From NCBI RefSeq assembly GCF_021431925.1, contig NZ_CP090371.1:2294001-2358000 (forward strand): a stretch of 64,000 bases of DNA, written 5' to 3'. The notes beneath the pieces are model-generated. The model saw nothing but the letters and a program-made list of their open reading frames with translations, was not told where the DNA came from and ran no database searches. The DNA is from Halobaculum sp. CBA1158. Its GTDB lineage: Archaea > Halobacteriota > Halobacteria > Halobacteriales > Haloferacaceae. A program made the translations under genes and the position numbers. Below, one piece after another: positions 53,874-62,403 of the stretch (positions are counted from its first letter, which is position 1; each line of letters opens with the position of its first letter).

Positions 53874-55267
53874 ACGAACGGCGGCGCACCTCCGGGGCGG
53901 GAGACGATCCACAGGCTGATCATCGTGTACGCCACCATGGCGACGGTGACGCCGTACTGGCTCCGGACCGCCTGGAGTCGGTCGGGAAACAGCTCGTAGG
54001 CGGTCGCGTGGGCGACCCAGACGGCCAGCAGATGGCCGCCCAGCACGGCGGCGACGCCGACCCCGCCGACCCAGTCGGGGACGATCAGCCGCACCGGGGC
54101 GTCGGGCGGGGCGAGCGGCGACGCGAGCACGACCGCGAGCGTCGGCGCGAGCGTCAGCGCCGTCGTGAGGTTGTGCGCGAGGTGGTACCCGGCGGCGATG
54201 GCCAACAGCGACGGCGCGAACCGTCGCGCGAGCGTTCCGGGCGCGAGGTACGTCCCCGCCGTGCGACGCGCGGCGGCCGCGGCGGCGAGATACAGTCCGA
54301 GGAAGCCGAGGTAGCCCGCGACCATCGCCAGCAGGTACACCGCGGGTGCCGGCACGCCGAACTCGACGACCGGGCGGGCGATATCGGCCCACAGCGTCGT
54401 CCCGACGAAGCCGTCGTAGGTGGTGACGAACACCACAGCGACGACGAACCCCACGTCGTCTCGACCCCCGACCGGGTCGGCGTCGGTGAGTCCCATCCCC
54501 GGCAGTCGCAGTCGGAGGCCGTCGTCGGTCCGCGCTACCGGCGCGACGCGTCCGTACGCCGCCAGCAGCTTCGAGACGGGGTCGGCGTTGGCGAACCAGT
54601 CGTCGACGCCGACGACGGCGCTGCCGAGGACCGACACCGCGAGGTAGCCGACGACGAGCAGGGTGAGGGGCCGGGGATCGTCCGCCAGCGGCGTCACGAC
54701 CTCCAGGTACACCAGCGCGAGCAGCCCCGCGACCGCGGGCCACGACCCCAGTCGTTCGGGGTACGTGCGGTCGAACGAGGGGACCGCGCCGGCGACCGTC
54801 CGGAACGGGTCGACGGCGGGCCAGCCGTCGCCGACGAGGTACGCCGACAGCACGAACAGCCCCCACCAGCCGACCCACACGATCAGCACGGCGGCGTTAC
54901 GGAGGGGGTCCGAGGGCCCGAACAGGCCCGCGACGACGGTGACCGCCAGCGCGACGACGCCGACGGCGCGAGCGAGGAGCCGCGCGAGCCGTCCCGGGGC
55001 CGGGACCGCCCGGCCCCACCCGTCGATGCGGGCGATGTACGCCCGGTCGGTGACGGCCGACGCGAGCAGGAACGACGCCCCGACGACCGCGCCCCCGGTG
55101 GCGAGAAACAGCCACGTCGGGACCGTGACGGCGGCGCTCGCGCCCCGAACGCCGCCAGCGTGGGCGGCCGCGCGGGCGACGAGCGCGACCGACGCGACGG
55201 CGGCGACGACGGACGCGAGGAGGACGCGCCGCACGCGACCGCGTGGGCGGGAGGACCGATCCATCAC
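53870..55267 (-). CDS. polytopic membrane protein of unknown function (465 aa)
   Basis: A signal-like N-terminal helix with AAAHAGGV is followed by about ten to eleven membrane helices. Notable His positions are GYHLAHNLTTAL and GGHLLAVWVAHATAYELF in late helices, plus WVGWWGLFVLSAYLVGDGWPAVDPF, which looks like a conserved pore or cofactor region. Intramembrane His residues could bind haem or copper. It is coupled to the zinc-finger protein gene and lies in the divergent arm of a cluster with cytochrome oxidase subunit III. A role in oxidase assembly is a hypothesis only. Confidence 0.8.
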   Translation of the reverse strand: MMDRSSRPRGRVRRVLLASVVAAVASVALVARAAAHAGGVRGASAAVTVPTWLFLATGGAVVGASFLLASAVTDRAYIARIDGWGRAVPAPGRLARLLARAVGVVALAVTVVAGLFGPSDPLRNAAVLIVWVGWWGLFVLSAYLVGDGWPAVDPFRTVAGAVPSFDRTYPERLGSWPAVAGLLALVYLEVVTPLADDPRPLTLLVVGYLAVSVLGSAVVGVDDWFANADPVSKLLAAYGRVAPVARTDDGLRLRLPGMGLTDADPVGGRDDVGFVVAVVFVTTYDGFVGTTLWADIARPVVEFGVPAPAVYLLAMVAGYLGFLGLYLAAAAAARRTAGTYLAPGTLARRFAPSLLAIAAGYHLAHNLTTALTLAPTLAVVLASPLAPPDAPVRLIVPDWVGGVGVAAVLGGHLLAVWVAHATAYELFPDRLQAVRSQYGVTVAMVAYTMISLWIVSRPGGAPPFV

Positions 55268-55327
55268 TCGCGGTTGGGCGAGGCCACCCGAGTAGCTTCC
55301 GGAACGGAACCGCCGACCGCGACGGAG

Positions 55328-55819
55328 TCAGTCGCACCGGGCGTCGTCGCGCTCGGCGGTTCCGGGGGAGTCGAGCGCGTCGGCCGCGTCGTCGACGGCC
55401 CCGTCGCCGGCGACGACCTCCCGGAGGACGGTCCGGTGACACCGGCGCTTGTCGGTGTTCTCGACGCACACCAGCGCCACGTCGTCGCCGTCGGCCAGCG
55501 CCGACCTGAGGTCCGCGACGGCGGCCCGGGCGTCAGCGTCGCCCGCGAGGTACGCGCGGTAGCGGTCGTCGACGCCGACGCGGTCCCAGGCCGCGTTGTG
55601 CGCCCCGGCGGCACACAGCCCGTCGATGCGGAACGACTCGGCGGCGTCGGCGTGATCGGCGAGAAGTTCGGCCGGCGGCGCGAGCGCCGGACGACGCTCG
55701 TCGACGACCCCGCGGACGCCGCTCGCTCCGGGCGGGGCGACCCCGACGAGCCGCGTTCCCTCGGGCAGATCGGCTCGACCGCGGGTCAGCGCGTCGGCGT
55801 GCACGTCGAACAGCGGCAC
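55328..55819 (-). CDS. DUF488-like protein
   Basis: The 163-residue protein starting at GTG 55819 (VPLFDVHADALTRGRADLPEG) ends with DDVALVCVENTDKRRCHRTVLREVV, which matches the DUF488 C-terminal signature (hydrophobic strand, then CHR). DUF488 proteins are small alpha/beta proteins of unknown activity. A few residues further upstream in frame (MLAARPGGH, start 55846) are possible. It lies just upstream of the polytopic membrane protein gene, on the same strand. Confidence 0.75.
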   Translation of the reverse strand: MPLFDVHADALTRGRADLPEGTRLVGVAPPGASGVRGVVDERRPALAPPAELLADHADAAESFRIDGLCAAGAHNAAWDRVGVDDRYRAYLAGDADARAAVADLRSALADGDDVALVCVENTDKRRCHRTVLREVVAGDGAVDDAADALDSPGTAERDDARCD

Positions 55820-55951
55820 GTGTCCTCCTGGGCGAGCGGCGAGCAAAAGCGCGTCGCCGGGGCGGCGGCGTCGAGGAGGGGGTAGCGACCGCCCGCGGGC
55901 CCGCCGGCGCAGGTGGGAGGATTTTTGTCTCCGCGTCGGCTACCGGCGCGC

Positions 55952-56818
55952 ATGGCTACAGAAACGGAGGACGCCCACGACGACGGGCACCACCTGCCCG
56001 CGGTCGAGGACTGGCCGCGAGGGTTCGGAGAGGCCTCGTGGTGGCCGTTCGTCACGGCGCTGGGCGCTGCGGGCATCTACATCGGCGCGGCGCTGTACCT
56101 CATGGCCGTCGGCGACCGCAACCTCGTCGGACCGATGGTCGGTCCGGGGGTCGTCGTCGGCAGCATCGGGCTGTTCCTGGTCGGCATCTACGGCTGGATG
56201 TATCACGCGTTCGTGGTCCACTTCTGGGAACGCGGCGCGGACGAACACAGCGCGAGCAAGCTCCGGTGGGGGATGATCGCGTTCCTCGGCTCGGAGATCG
56301 CCACCTTCAGCGCCGGCTTCACGTACTTCTTCTTCATCCGCTCGCAGTCCGGATGGGCGGAGGTCGCGAGCGACCTCCCGACGCTCGTCGGGTCGCTCGT
56401 CGCGATCAACACCGCGATCCTGATCGTCTCGTCGGTGACGCTGCACTTCGCCCACGGCGCGATCCGCCGCGACGAGCGCAGCAAGTTCATCGGCTGGCTC
56501 GCGGTGACGCTCCTGCTCGGAGTCGTGTTCATCGGCGGCCAAGTGTACGAGTACTACGAGTTCATCGTCCACGAGGAGTTCACCCTCACCTCCGGGCTGT
56601 TCGGCTCGGCGTTCTACGGCCTCACCGGGCTCCACGGCCTTCACGTCTCGATGGGCGCTGTGCTGCTCGGCATCGTGTTTGTCCGCGCCCTGCTCGGGCA
56701 GTACTCCGCCGAGCGACACGTCTCCGTGACGACCGCCTCGATGTACTGGCACTTCGTCGACGCCGTCTGGATCTTCCTCGTCGTCGCCCTGTACGTCGGC
56801 GCTGCGGTCGGCGCGTAG
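55952..56818 (+). CDS. coxC: cytochrome c oxidase subunit III
   Basis: The 288-residue protein has a soluble His/Asp-rich N-terminus and seven membrane helices. Family markers are SWWPFVTALGAAGIYIGAALYL, a short loop HFWERGADEHSASKLRWGMIAFLGSEIATFSAGFTYFFF with the conserved Glu, GLHGLHVSMGAVLLG, and SMYWHFVDAVWIFLVVALYV. Subunit III stabilises the catalytic core and its proton path. No subunit I or II gene is in the window, so oxidase genes are scattered. The ATG at 55952 follows a gatttttg stretch about 30 bases upstream. Confidence 0.93.
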   Translation: MATETEDAHDDGHHLPAVEDWPRGFGEASWWPFVTALGAAGIYIGAALYLMAVGDRNLVGPMVGPGVVVGSIGLFLVGIYGWMYHAFVVHFWERGADEHSASKLRWGMIAFLGSEIATFSAGFTYFFFIRSQSGWAEVASDLPTLVGSLVAINTAILIVSSVTLHFAHGAIRRDERSKFIGWLAVTLLLGVVFIGGQVYEYYEFIVHEEFTLTSGLFGSAFYGLTGLHGLHVSMGAVLLGIVFVRALLGQYSAERHVSVTTASMYWHFVDAVWIFLVVALYVGAAVGA

Positions 56819-56833
56819 TCGGTCGCTACCCGT

Positions 56834-57145
56834 TCAGTCCGCGTTTTCGTTCTCGTTTCCGTTCGCGTTCCTGGTTCCGTTCGCGTTCTCGGTTCCGGTT
56901 CCGCCTGAGGGATCGATCGCGTCCCCGTCCGCGAGGCGGATCTCCTCGACCTCGCGTCGCTCGCCGTCGACGTACTTGTAGTGGACGCCCTCCGCCTCCT
57001 CCTCGGTCTTCCGGTGTGAGCCGTCGCACAGCGGGAACTCCTCGCTCAGCCCACAGCGACACACCGCGATGTCGCCGTACTCCTCGTCGAGGTCGTCCTC
57101 GTCCAGCCGGATCGGTCCGGTATCGGTGAGCGTGACTTCGCGCAC
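56834..57145 (-). CDS. CDGSH iron-sulfur domain protein
   Basis: The 103-residue protein, starting at GTG 57145, has the full mitoNEET-type cluster motif CRCGLSEEFPLCDGSH, in which Cys29, Cys31, Cys40 and His44 ligate a 2Fe-2S cluster. It precedes HYKYVDGERREVEEIRLADGD. The C-terminal 25 residues are an Asn/Gly/Glu tail (NANGTRNANGNENENAD) encoded by imperfect hexamer repeats (cgttct/cgttcg). Such clusters are redox-active and labile; no partner is visible. It converges with coxC with a 15-base gap. Confidence 0.9.
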   Translation of the reverse strand: MREVTLTDTGPIRLDEDDLDEEYGDIAVCRCGLSEEFPLCDGSHRKTEEEAEGVHYKYVDGERREVEEIRLADGDAIDPSGGTGTENANGTRNANGNENENAD

Positions 57146-57250
57146 GCGTGGCCCTTGAGGGCCGGGGGGTATCACTTCCGTCCCCGGACGGCGCGAGCGC
57201 ACGCTGGTTGCGTCCGCATCCGTTATCACTGTGCCGCCGCAGGGCGGGAT

Positions 57251-58888
57251 ATGGGAAAGTGGCGACGGCGGACCGCGGCGTACCTGATCGCTATCACCGT
57301 CGTCGTCCTGCTGTTCGCGATCGCGTACCACCACGGGATGCGGACGTTCGAGGGGAGCGAGCGGTCGTTCCTCCATCACCTCCGGGTGGTCGTCGAGACG
57401 TTCACGACGACCGGCTACGGCTCGGACGCTCCCTGGGAGACGGACGTGATGAACGCGTTCGTCATCGTGATGGACATCACCGGGGTCGTGTTGATCTTCA
57501 TGGCGCTGCCGGCGTTCGTCTTCCCGCTGTTCGAGGAGACGCTGTCGACGACGCCGCCGACGGCCGCCGAGGAGGCCGAAGATCACGTCCTCATCTGCGG
57601 GCACACGCCCCGGGGGCGGGTCCTCCGCGAGGAACTCCGCGCGCGCGACGTGCCGTACCTGTTCGTCGTCGGCGACGGCGACGAGGCCGCGGACATCTAC
57701 GACGCCGGCGAGGAACACGTCGTCCACGGCGACCCCGAGGACGTCGAGACGCTCCGGAACGCGAACGTCGGGGCCGCGACCGCGCTCGTCGCCGACGCCG
57801 ACGACGAGACGAACGCGAGCATCGTCCTGTCGGCCCGCGAGGCGGTCGACGACGCCGACGGCCTCCGGGTCGTCAGCCTCGTCGAGGACGAGGACGTCGC
57901 CGACTACCACCGGTACGCCGGGGCAGACGAGGTGCTCTCGCCGCGGCGACTGCTCGGCGAGAGCCTCGGGGCGAAAGCGACCGCGAGCGTCTCCGACGAG
58001 GTGGGCGACGGCGTCGAGATCGGCGAGGACTTCCAGATCGCGGAGTTGCTCGTCCACCACGGCAGCCCGCTGGTGGGCGAGACGGTCGCCGGCTCGGGTA
58101 TCGGCGAGCGCACCGGCGCGAACGTGCTCGGCGCGTGGGACGACGGCGAGTTCGAGTCCCCGCCGCGGCCCGAGCGCGTCATCGACGAGCACACCGTCCT
58201 GCTCGTCGTCGGCACCGAGGCCGAACTGGAGGCGCTGAAGGAACTCACCCTCTCGGAGACCCGCAACCGTCGCCGCGGGTCGGTCGTCGTCGTCGGCTAC
58301 GGGATGGTCGGACACAGCGCCGCCGCCGAACTTCGCGGGCGCGACGAGGTGATCGTCGTCGACGAGCGCGACGACCCGGGCGTCGACGTGGTCGGCGACG
58401 CCACACAGCGCGAGACCCTCGAGAAGGCGGGCGTCGAGGACGCCCGGGCGGTCGTGCTCGCGCTCGATTCGGACACGACCACCATCTTCGCGACGCTGGC
58501 GGTGAAGCAGGTCGCCCCGCGCGCGGAGGTGATCGTCCGCGCCAACGACGCCGAGTCGGTCCCGAAGCTCTACCGGGCGGGCGCGGAGTACGTGCTCTCG
58601 CTGTCGACGGTCTCGGGTCGCCTGCTGGCCTCGCACCTGCTCGACGAGGAGGTGCTCCGGCCCGAGACGCAGGTCGACCTGATCCGCACGCGAGCGCCCG
58701 GCCTGGAGGGGAGGACCCTCGCCGGGGCGAACGTGCGCGCGGCGACCGGCTGTACGGTCGTCGCCGTCGAACGCGACGGCGACCTCCGCACGGACCTCGG
58801 CCCGGACACGCGGATCCTAGCTGGCGACGCGCTCGTCGTCGCCGGCACCGACGACTCGGTCAACCGGTTCAACGAGCTGTTCTGTTGA
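57251..58888 (+). CDS. potassium channel with two RCK (TrkA-N/TrkA-C) units
   Basis: The 545-residue protein has two membrane helices with a pore loop TTTGYGSD at about 52-59, the K+ selectivity filter (TVGYG type). Two cytosolic RCK units follow. Unit 1 spans about 112-330 (HVLICGHTPRGRVL, then NVGAATALVADADDETNAS) and unit 2 about 335-545 (VVVVGYGMVGHSAAAELRG, then GVEDARAVVLALDSDTTTI), each with a TrkA-C subdomain. RCK units gate the pore in response to ligands such as NAD(H), ATP or divalent cations. K+ is the main osmolyte of haloarchaea. The ATG at 57251 is preferred. Confidence 0.92.
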   Translation: MGKWRRRTAAYLIAITVVVLLFAIAYHHGMRTFEGSERSFLHHLRVVVETFTTTGYGSDAPWETDVMNAFVIVMDITGVVLIFMALPAFVFPLFEETLSTTPPTAAEEAEDHVLICGHTPRGRVLREELRARDVPYLFVVGDGDEAADIYDAGEEHVVHGDPEDVETLRNANVGAATALVADADDETNASIVLSAREAVDDADGLRVVSLVEDEDVADYHRYAGADEVLSPRRLLGESLGAKATASVSDEVGDGVEIGEDFQIAELLVHHGSPLVGETVAGSGIGERTGANVLGAWDDGEFESPPRPERVIDEHTVLLVVGTEAELEALKELTLSETRNRRRGSVVVVGYGMVGHSAAAELRGRDEVIVVDERDDPGVDVVGDATQRETLEKAGVEDARAVVLALDSDTTTIFATLAVKQVAPRAEVIVRANDAESVPKLYRAGAEYVLSLSTVSGRLLASHLLDEEVLRPETQVDLIRTRAPGLEGRTLAGANVRAATGCTVVAVERDGDLRTDLGPDTRILAGDALVVAGTDDSVNRFNELFC

Positions 58889-58927
58889 GGGAGTCGCGAA
58901 ATCCCGAGTCCGGGAGTTCCCACGCCC

Positions 58928-59554
58928 TCACGGGTCGTCGCCGAGGAATCGTCCGGCGAGCGGCGCGACCGGCGACCACGCGAGCACCCACGCCGCGAGC
59001 AACAGCGCCCCGACCAGCTCCGGGATCGCGATGCCGTCGCCGAGATCCAGCGCCGCCAGCCACGCCCACCACGCGCCGAGGTGGACGACCGGCGAGACCA
59101 CCAGCAGTCGACCGACGAGCGTTTCGCGTCGCCGAAGGCCGTCGATCCCCAGCGTCGCCGTGAGAACGAGGAAGAAGGCGACCGCCACGGGGGCGTGCGC
59201 GGCGGTGTCGGAGGGGAACGCCCCGACGCCGGCCATCGAAAGCGTCGTGACCGCGAACAGGGCCGCGACGAGGCGGCCCGCGCGGTCGGGCGCGTCCGTC
59301 CACAGCGCCCACGCGTACGCGACCCCGGCGATCCCGCCGACGATCAGCCCGCCGTTGAACGCCGTCGCGACCGCCGGGTCGCCGGCGACGCCCAGATCCG
59401 AGAGGGCGTTCGCGCGCCAGGCGAACCACGGCGCGAGCGCGACGGCGAGGGCGATCCCGCCGAGCGACGGGACCGTCGAGGCGACGCCGGCGATCGCGGC
59501 GACGCGGCGGGGGCGGTCGGGTGACACGGACGGGGATCGCGCCCGCGGCGACAT
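58928..59554 (-). CDS. DUF998-type membrane protein
   Basis: The 208-residue protein has about six hydrophobic helices. Helix 1 contains IAGVASTVPSLGGIALAVALAPWF, followed by NALSDLGVAGDPAVATAFNGGLIVGG, the DUF998 hallmark with SDLG and N-x-G. FPSDTAAHAPVAVAFF follows in the middle. The family is integral in the membrane and of unknown function. It is divergent from the aldo/keto reductase gene. Confidence 0.85.
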   Translation of the reverse strand: MSPRARSPSVSPDRPRRVAAIAGVASTVPSLGGIALAVALAPWFAWRANALSDLGVAGDPAVATAFNGGLIVGGIAGVAYAWALWTDAPDRAGRLVAALFAVTTLSMAGVGAFPSDTAAHAPVAVAFFLVLTATLGIDGLRRRETLVGRLLVVSPVVHLGAWWAWLAALDLGDGIAIPELVGALLLAAWVLAWSPVAPLAGRFLGDDP

Positions 59555-59635
59555 GGTCGTTTCCCAACCGCGGTGAACGGGCGAGGCGTGTCCCCGACCC
59601 GAACCCTTTCCTCGCCGACGGCCCCACCTCCGCCG

Positions 59636-60439
59636 ATGACCGACCTCGACCTCCCGGCGCTGGGACTGGGCACCTCCGCGAACGACGACTTCGAGGAGTG
59701 CGCCGAGACCGTCCGCACGGCCCTGGAGGTGGGCTACCGCCACGTCGACACCGCACAGATGTACGACAACGAGGCCGCCGTCGGCGAGGGCATCCGCCGC
59801 GCTGACGTGGACCGCGAGGACGTCGTGGTGGCGACGAAAGTCCACCCGGACAACCTCGCGTACGACGACGCGAAACGCACCACTCGCGAGTCGCTGGAGC
59901 GCCTCGAACTCGACGCCGTCGACCTGCTGTACGTCCATTGGCCGATCTCGGCGTACGACCCCGAGGAGACGCTGCGCGCGATGGACGAACTCCGCGCGGA
60001 GGGGCTGTGCGACCACGTCGGCCTGTCGAACTTCACCCCCGATCTGCTCGACGAGGCGCGGGGGATCCTCGATTCGCCGGTCGCGGCCCATCAGGTGGAG
60101 TGTCACCCGCTGTTACCGCAGGAGGGACTCCGGGAGTACGCCGTCGAGCACGGCCACTCCCTCGTCGGCTACTCGCCGCTCGGTCGAGGCGAGGCGCTGG
60201 ACGACCCCCTGCTGACGGAGATCGCCGAGAAACACGACACCTCCACGGCGGCGGTGTGTCTCGCGTGGGCGTTCGCACAGGAGGCGCTCGTTCCGATCCC
60301 GAAGGCGACCGGCGACCACGTCCGCGCGAACTTCGAGGCGCAGGAGGTAGAGCTAGACCGGGAAGACCTCGACCGCATCGCCGAGTACGACGTGCGCGAG
60401 CGCGTCATCGACCCCGACGACGCCGCCTGGAATCGGTAG
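59636..60439 (+). CDS. aldo/keto reductase
   Basis: The 267-residue enzyme carries the AKR catalytic tetrad: Asp38 and Tyr43 in HVDTAQMYDNE, Lys68 in VVVATKVHPDN, and His101 in LLYVHWPI. The NADPH-binding IPKATGDHVRANFEA motif is near the end. It reduces or oxidises carbonyl/alcohol pairs and resembles the bacterial 2,5-diketogluconate reductase-like branch. The ATG at 59636 is preferred over an upstream start because family members begin at this point. Confidence 0.92.
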   Translation: MTDLDLPALGLGTSANDDFEECAETVRTALEVGYRHVDTAQMYDNEAAVGEGIRRADVDREDVVVATKVHPDNLAYDDAKRTTRESLERLELDAVDLLYVHWPISAYDPEETLRAMDELRAEGLCDHVGLSNFTPDLLDEARGILDSPVAAHQVECHPLLPQEGLREYAVEHGHSLVGYSPLGRGEALDDPLLTEIAEKHDTSTAAVCLAWAFAQEALVPIPKATGDHVRANFEAQEVELDREDLDRIAEYDVRERVIDPDDAAWNR

Positions 60440-60546
60440 TCGCGCCGGGTACGTCGCGTGCGGTCGCATCGGGTCGTCACGTCAGGTCGTGTCGGCGACG
60501 ATGTCGATCCCGTGCGTTCTTCACCGAGGCCGTCCCACTCCCGTGC

Positions 60547-61047
60547 GTGTATAAACGGGGGCACCTCGGCGTCGCGATGCTCACGCTCGCGCCGATCACG
60601 TTCTGGCTGTTGACCGCCGGCTACCCGGTGTTCGCCGTGCTCGTCGCCGGCACGGTGCTGTACCTCGCGATGCTGCCCGACGTGGACCACCGGATCCCCG
60701 GGATCCCCCACCGGGGGCCGACCCACTCGCTTTTGTTCGCGGGCGTGGTCGGCGGCGTCTTCGCCGGCGCGGCGTCGCTCGTCGAACCCGTCCTCTCGGT
60801 CGCCGTGCCCGGCGGCGTCTCGATGGTCGCGTTCGGCTTCCTGCTCGGATTCGGGAGCGTCGTCGCGCACCTCCTGGGCGACGTGATCACCCCCGCCGGC
60901 GTCAACTTCCTGTGGCCGTACCCCCGGGAGTGGTCGCTGTATCTGACGACCGCGGACTCAACGCTCTGGAACTGGGGGCTGTTCGTGCTCGGCGTGTTCG
61001 CGATGGGGGCCTCGGTCGCGTTCGCCGTGCGGGGACTGCCGATCTGA
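60547..61047 (+). CDS. YdjM/DUF457-type membrane-bound metal-dependent hydrolase-like protein
   Basis: The 166-residue protein from GTG 60547 has four membrane helices and the characteristic motifs MLPDVDHRIPGIPHRGPTHSLLFA and AHLLGDVITPAGVNFLWPY, whose Asp/His residues form the presumed metal site. The family (YdjM, formerly linked to LexA regulation in E. coli) is predicted to hydrolyse an unknown membrane substrate. It follows the aldo/keto reductase on the same strand with about 105 bases between them. Confidence 0.88.
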   Translation: MYKRGHLGVAMLTLAPITFWLLTAGYPVFAVLVAGTVLYLAMLPDVDHRIPGIPHRGPTHSLLFAGVVGGVFAGAASLVEPVLSVAVPGGVSMVAFGFLLGFGSVVAHLLGDVITPAGVNFLWPYPREWSLYLTTADSTLWNWGLFVLGVFAMGASVAFAVRGLPI

Positions 61048-61108
61048 ACCGTCGGGGGGCGCGGATCGCGCCACAAGACCTATTCCATCGGCGTCTGCGG
61101 TTCGAGCC

Positions 61109-61309
61109 ATGGTCCCCCTCCAGAACGCCGCGGGCGGTCTCGCCCTCCTGATCAGCCTCCTGTTCTTCGCCCTGTTCATCTACATGGTGTACTGGACGTA
61201 CACCGACGCCCAGCGGAACAGCCCGCATCCGGCGTTCCTGTGGGCCATCGTCGTGTTCCTCGCACCGCTGCTCGGACTCGTCCTGTACGTGCTGCTCGGC
61301 CGGCGCTGA
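61109..61309 (+). CDS. small PLDc_N-type membrane protein (66 aa)
   Basis: Two hydrophobic helices (LALLISLLFFALFIYMVYWTYTDA and PAFLWAIVVFLAPLLGLVLYVLLG) are joined by the Q/R-N-S-P-H loop and end in RR, the layout of the phospholipase D-like N-terminal membrane domain found alone in many archaea. It is probably a regulator or assembly protein of unknown function. Confidence 0.8.
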   Translation: MVPLQNAAGGLALLISLLFFALFIYMVYWTYTDAQRNSPHPAFLWAIVVFLAPLLGLVLYVLLGRR

Positions 61310-61373
61310 CCAGCTCCGGCGACGACGACGACCCGGGGACAGGGATTTATCCCGCGTCGCCGAACGCCGTCAC

Positions 61374-61967
61374 ATGAGCGAGGAGTCCCCCCGACCCGAC
61401 CTGCTCGACGACGCCCAGCGACGCTTCCCGGTCCCCGACTACGACGAGGTCCCCGAGGACGTCCGCGAGCGACTCGACGAGGAGACCGAGCGCGCGGGCT
61501 TCACGCCGAACGTCATGTCGGCGCTCGCGTACAAGCCGAGCCACTTCCGGGCGTTCATGGCGTTCCACGACGCCCTCGTCGAGGACACCGACCTCGACCG
61601 CGAGGAGGTGGAGATGATCGTCGTCGCCGTCTCCGGGCGGAACAACTGCCTGTACTGCAACGTCGCCCACGGCGCGCTCGTCCGCATCTACGCCGAGGAC
61701 CCGCACCTCGCGGACCAGCTCGTGTCCAACCACCGCACCGCCGACGTGAGCGACGAGCGCATGGCGATGCTGGAGGTGGCGGTGAAGCTCACGGAGGACC
61801 CGGACGCCGTGACCACGGAGGACCTGGATCTGCTGTACGAGGCGGGGTACTCCGAGGAGGAGGTGTGGGACATCGGAATGGTCGCCGCCTTCTTCAACCT
61901 CTCCAACCGGATGGCGACGTTCGCCGACTGGCGACCCAACGACGAGTTCTACGGGATGGGCAGGTAG
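61374..61967 (+). CDS. AhpD-like peroxidase-related protein (carboxymuconolactone decarboxylase fold)
   Basis: The 197-residue protein has the AhpD-like helical fold with the redox-active CLYC motif (Cys92, Cys95; NNCLYCNVAHG with His99) and a conserved Glu pair before it (DREEVEMIVVAVSG). It belongs to the peroxidase-related group of the carboxymuconolactone decarboxylase family. The motif supports thiol-based peroxide or disulfide chemistry; the reductant partner is unknown. It is the last GC-rich gene before an AT-rich island. Confidence 0.9.
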   Translation: MSEESPRPDLLDDAQRRFPVPDYDEVPEDVRERLDEETERAGFTPNVMSALAYKPSHFRAFMAFHDALVEDTDLDREEVEMIVVAVSGRNNCLYCNVAHGALVRIYAEDPHLADQLVSNHRTADVSDERMAMLEVAVKLTEDPDAVTTEDLDLLYEAGYSEEEVWDIGMVAAFFNLSNRMATFADWRPNDEFYGMGR

Positions 61968-62001
61968 AATCAGTCGTGCGAAATCGATGCGGTGTTGAAT
62001 A

Positions 62002-62009
62002 ATATAAAT
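62002..62009 (+). promoter_or_regulatory. TATA box of the AT-rich regulator gene
   Basis: The sequence atataaat lies 24-31 bases before the ATG at 62033, fitting a leaderless transcript. It also makes the ATG at 62033 more likely than the in-frame ATG at 62021. Confidence 0.6.
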
Positions 62010-62032
62010 ACTATCCCGCAATGAGGACTCAT

Positions 62033-62359
62033 ATGGCCTCCTCGGACGAACCCTCGTGGGCTTTGCTCCTCCGAGCGTTGTATGAGGGGGAACGGTCGTC
62101 ACTCAAGACATCTCCTGGGTCAGGTCAGACAATCAGCCGATCTGATGCAGTACACCAGAGAATAGAGTTGGACCCAGATGCAGTCGACGAAGCGGCGGAA
62201 TATCTGATCGCGACAGGGCTGCTCAAGCAGGAATCCGACCGGGGACTGCCAGAGCAATACGAGTTGACGAGAAGAGGGTTCGATGTCGCACACCAGAGAG
62301 CGATACAACGTTCGCAGCCGAGAGAGAAGACAGGAGGTCCAGCCGACAGACGGACATAA
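62033..62359 (+). CDS. winged-helix protein, probable 5' part of a frameshifted gene
   Basis: The 108-residue product MASSDEPSWALLLRALYEGERSS... has a winged-helix pattern (AVDEAAEYLIATGLLKQESDRGLPEQYELTRRGFDVAHQ) and a polar tail ending in a stop at 62357. In the same strand, another frame continues from the tail with REDRRSSRQTDINAIVALVTYG and then two membrane helices, which looks like the missing C-terminal part. A single-base deletion in the GA-rich run at about 62317-62335 would explain both pieces. GC content is visibly lower than the neighbours, so recent acquisition is likely. Confidence 0.6.
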   Translation: MASSDEPSWALLLRALYEGERSSLKTSPGSGQTISRSDAVHQRIELDPDAVDEAAEYLIATGLLKQESDRGLPEQYELTRRGFDVAHQRAIQRSQPREKTGGPADRRT

Positions 62360-62403
62360 ATGCGATTGTTGCGCTCGTCACGTACGGGCTGCTGATTGTC
62401 GGG

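Noticed and set aside
59031-59576. A 180-codon plus-strand frame opposite the DUF998 gene
   Set aside because: Its product is Ser/Arg/Ala/Pro-rich without pattern, whereas the minus strand encodes six membrane helices with the DUF998 hallmark.
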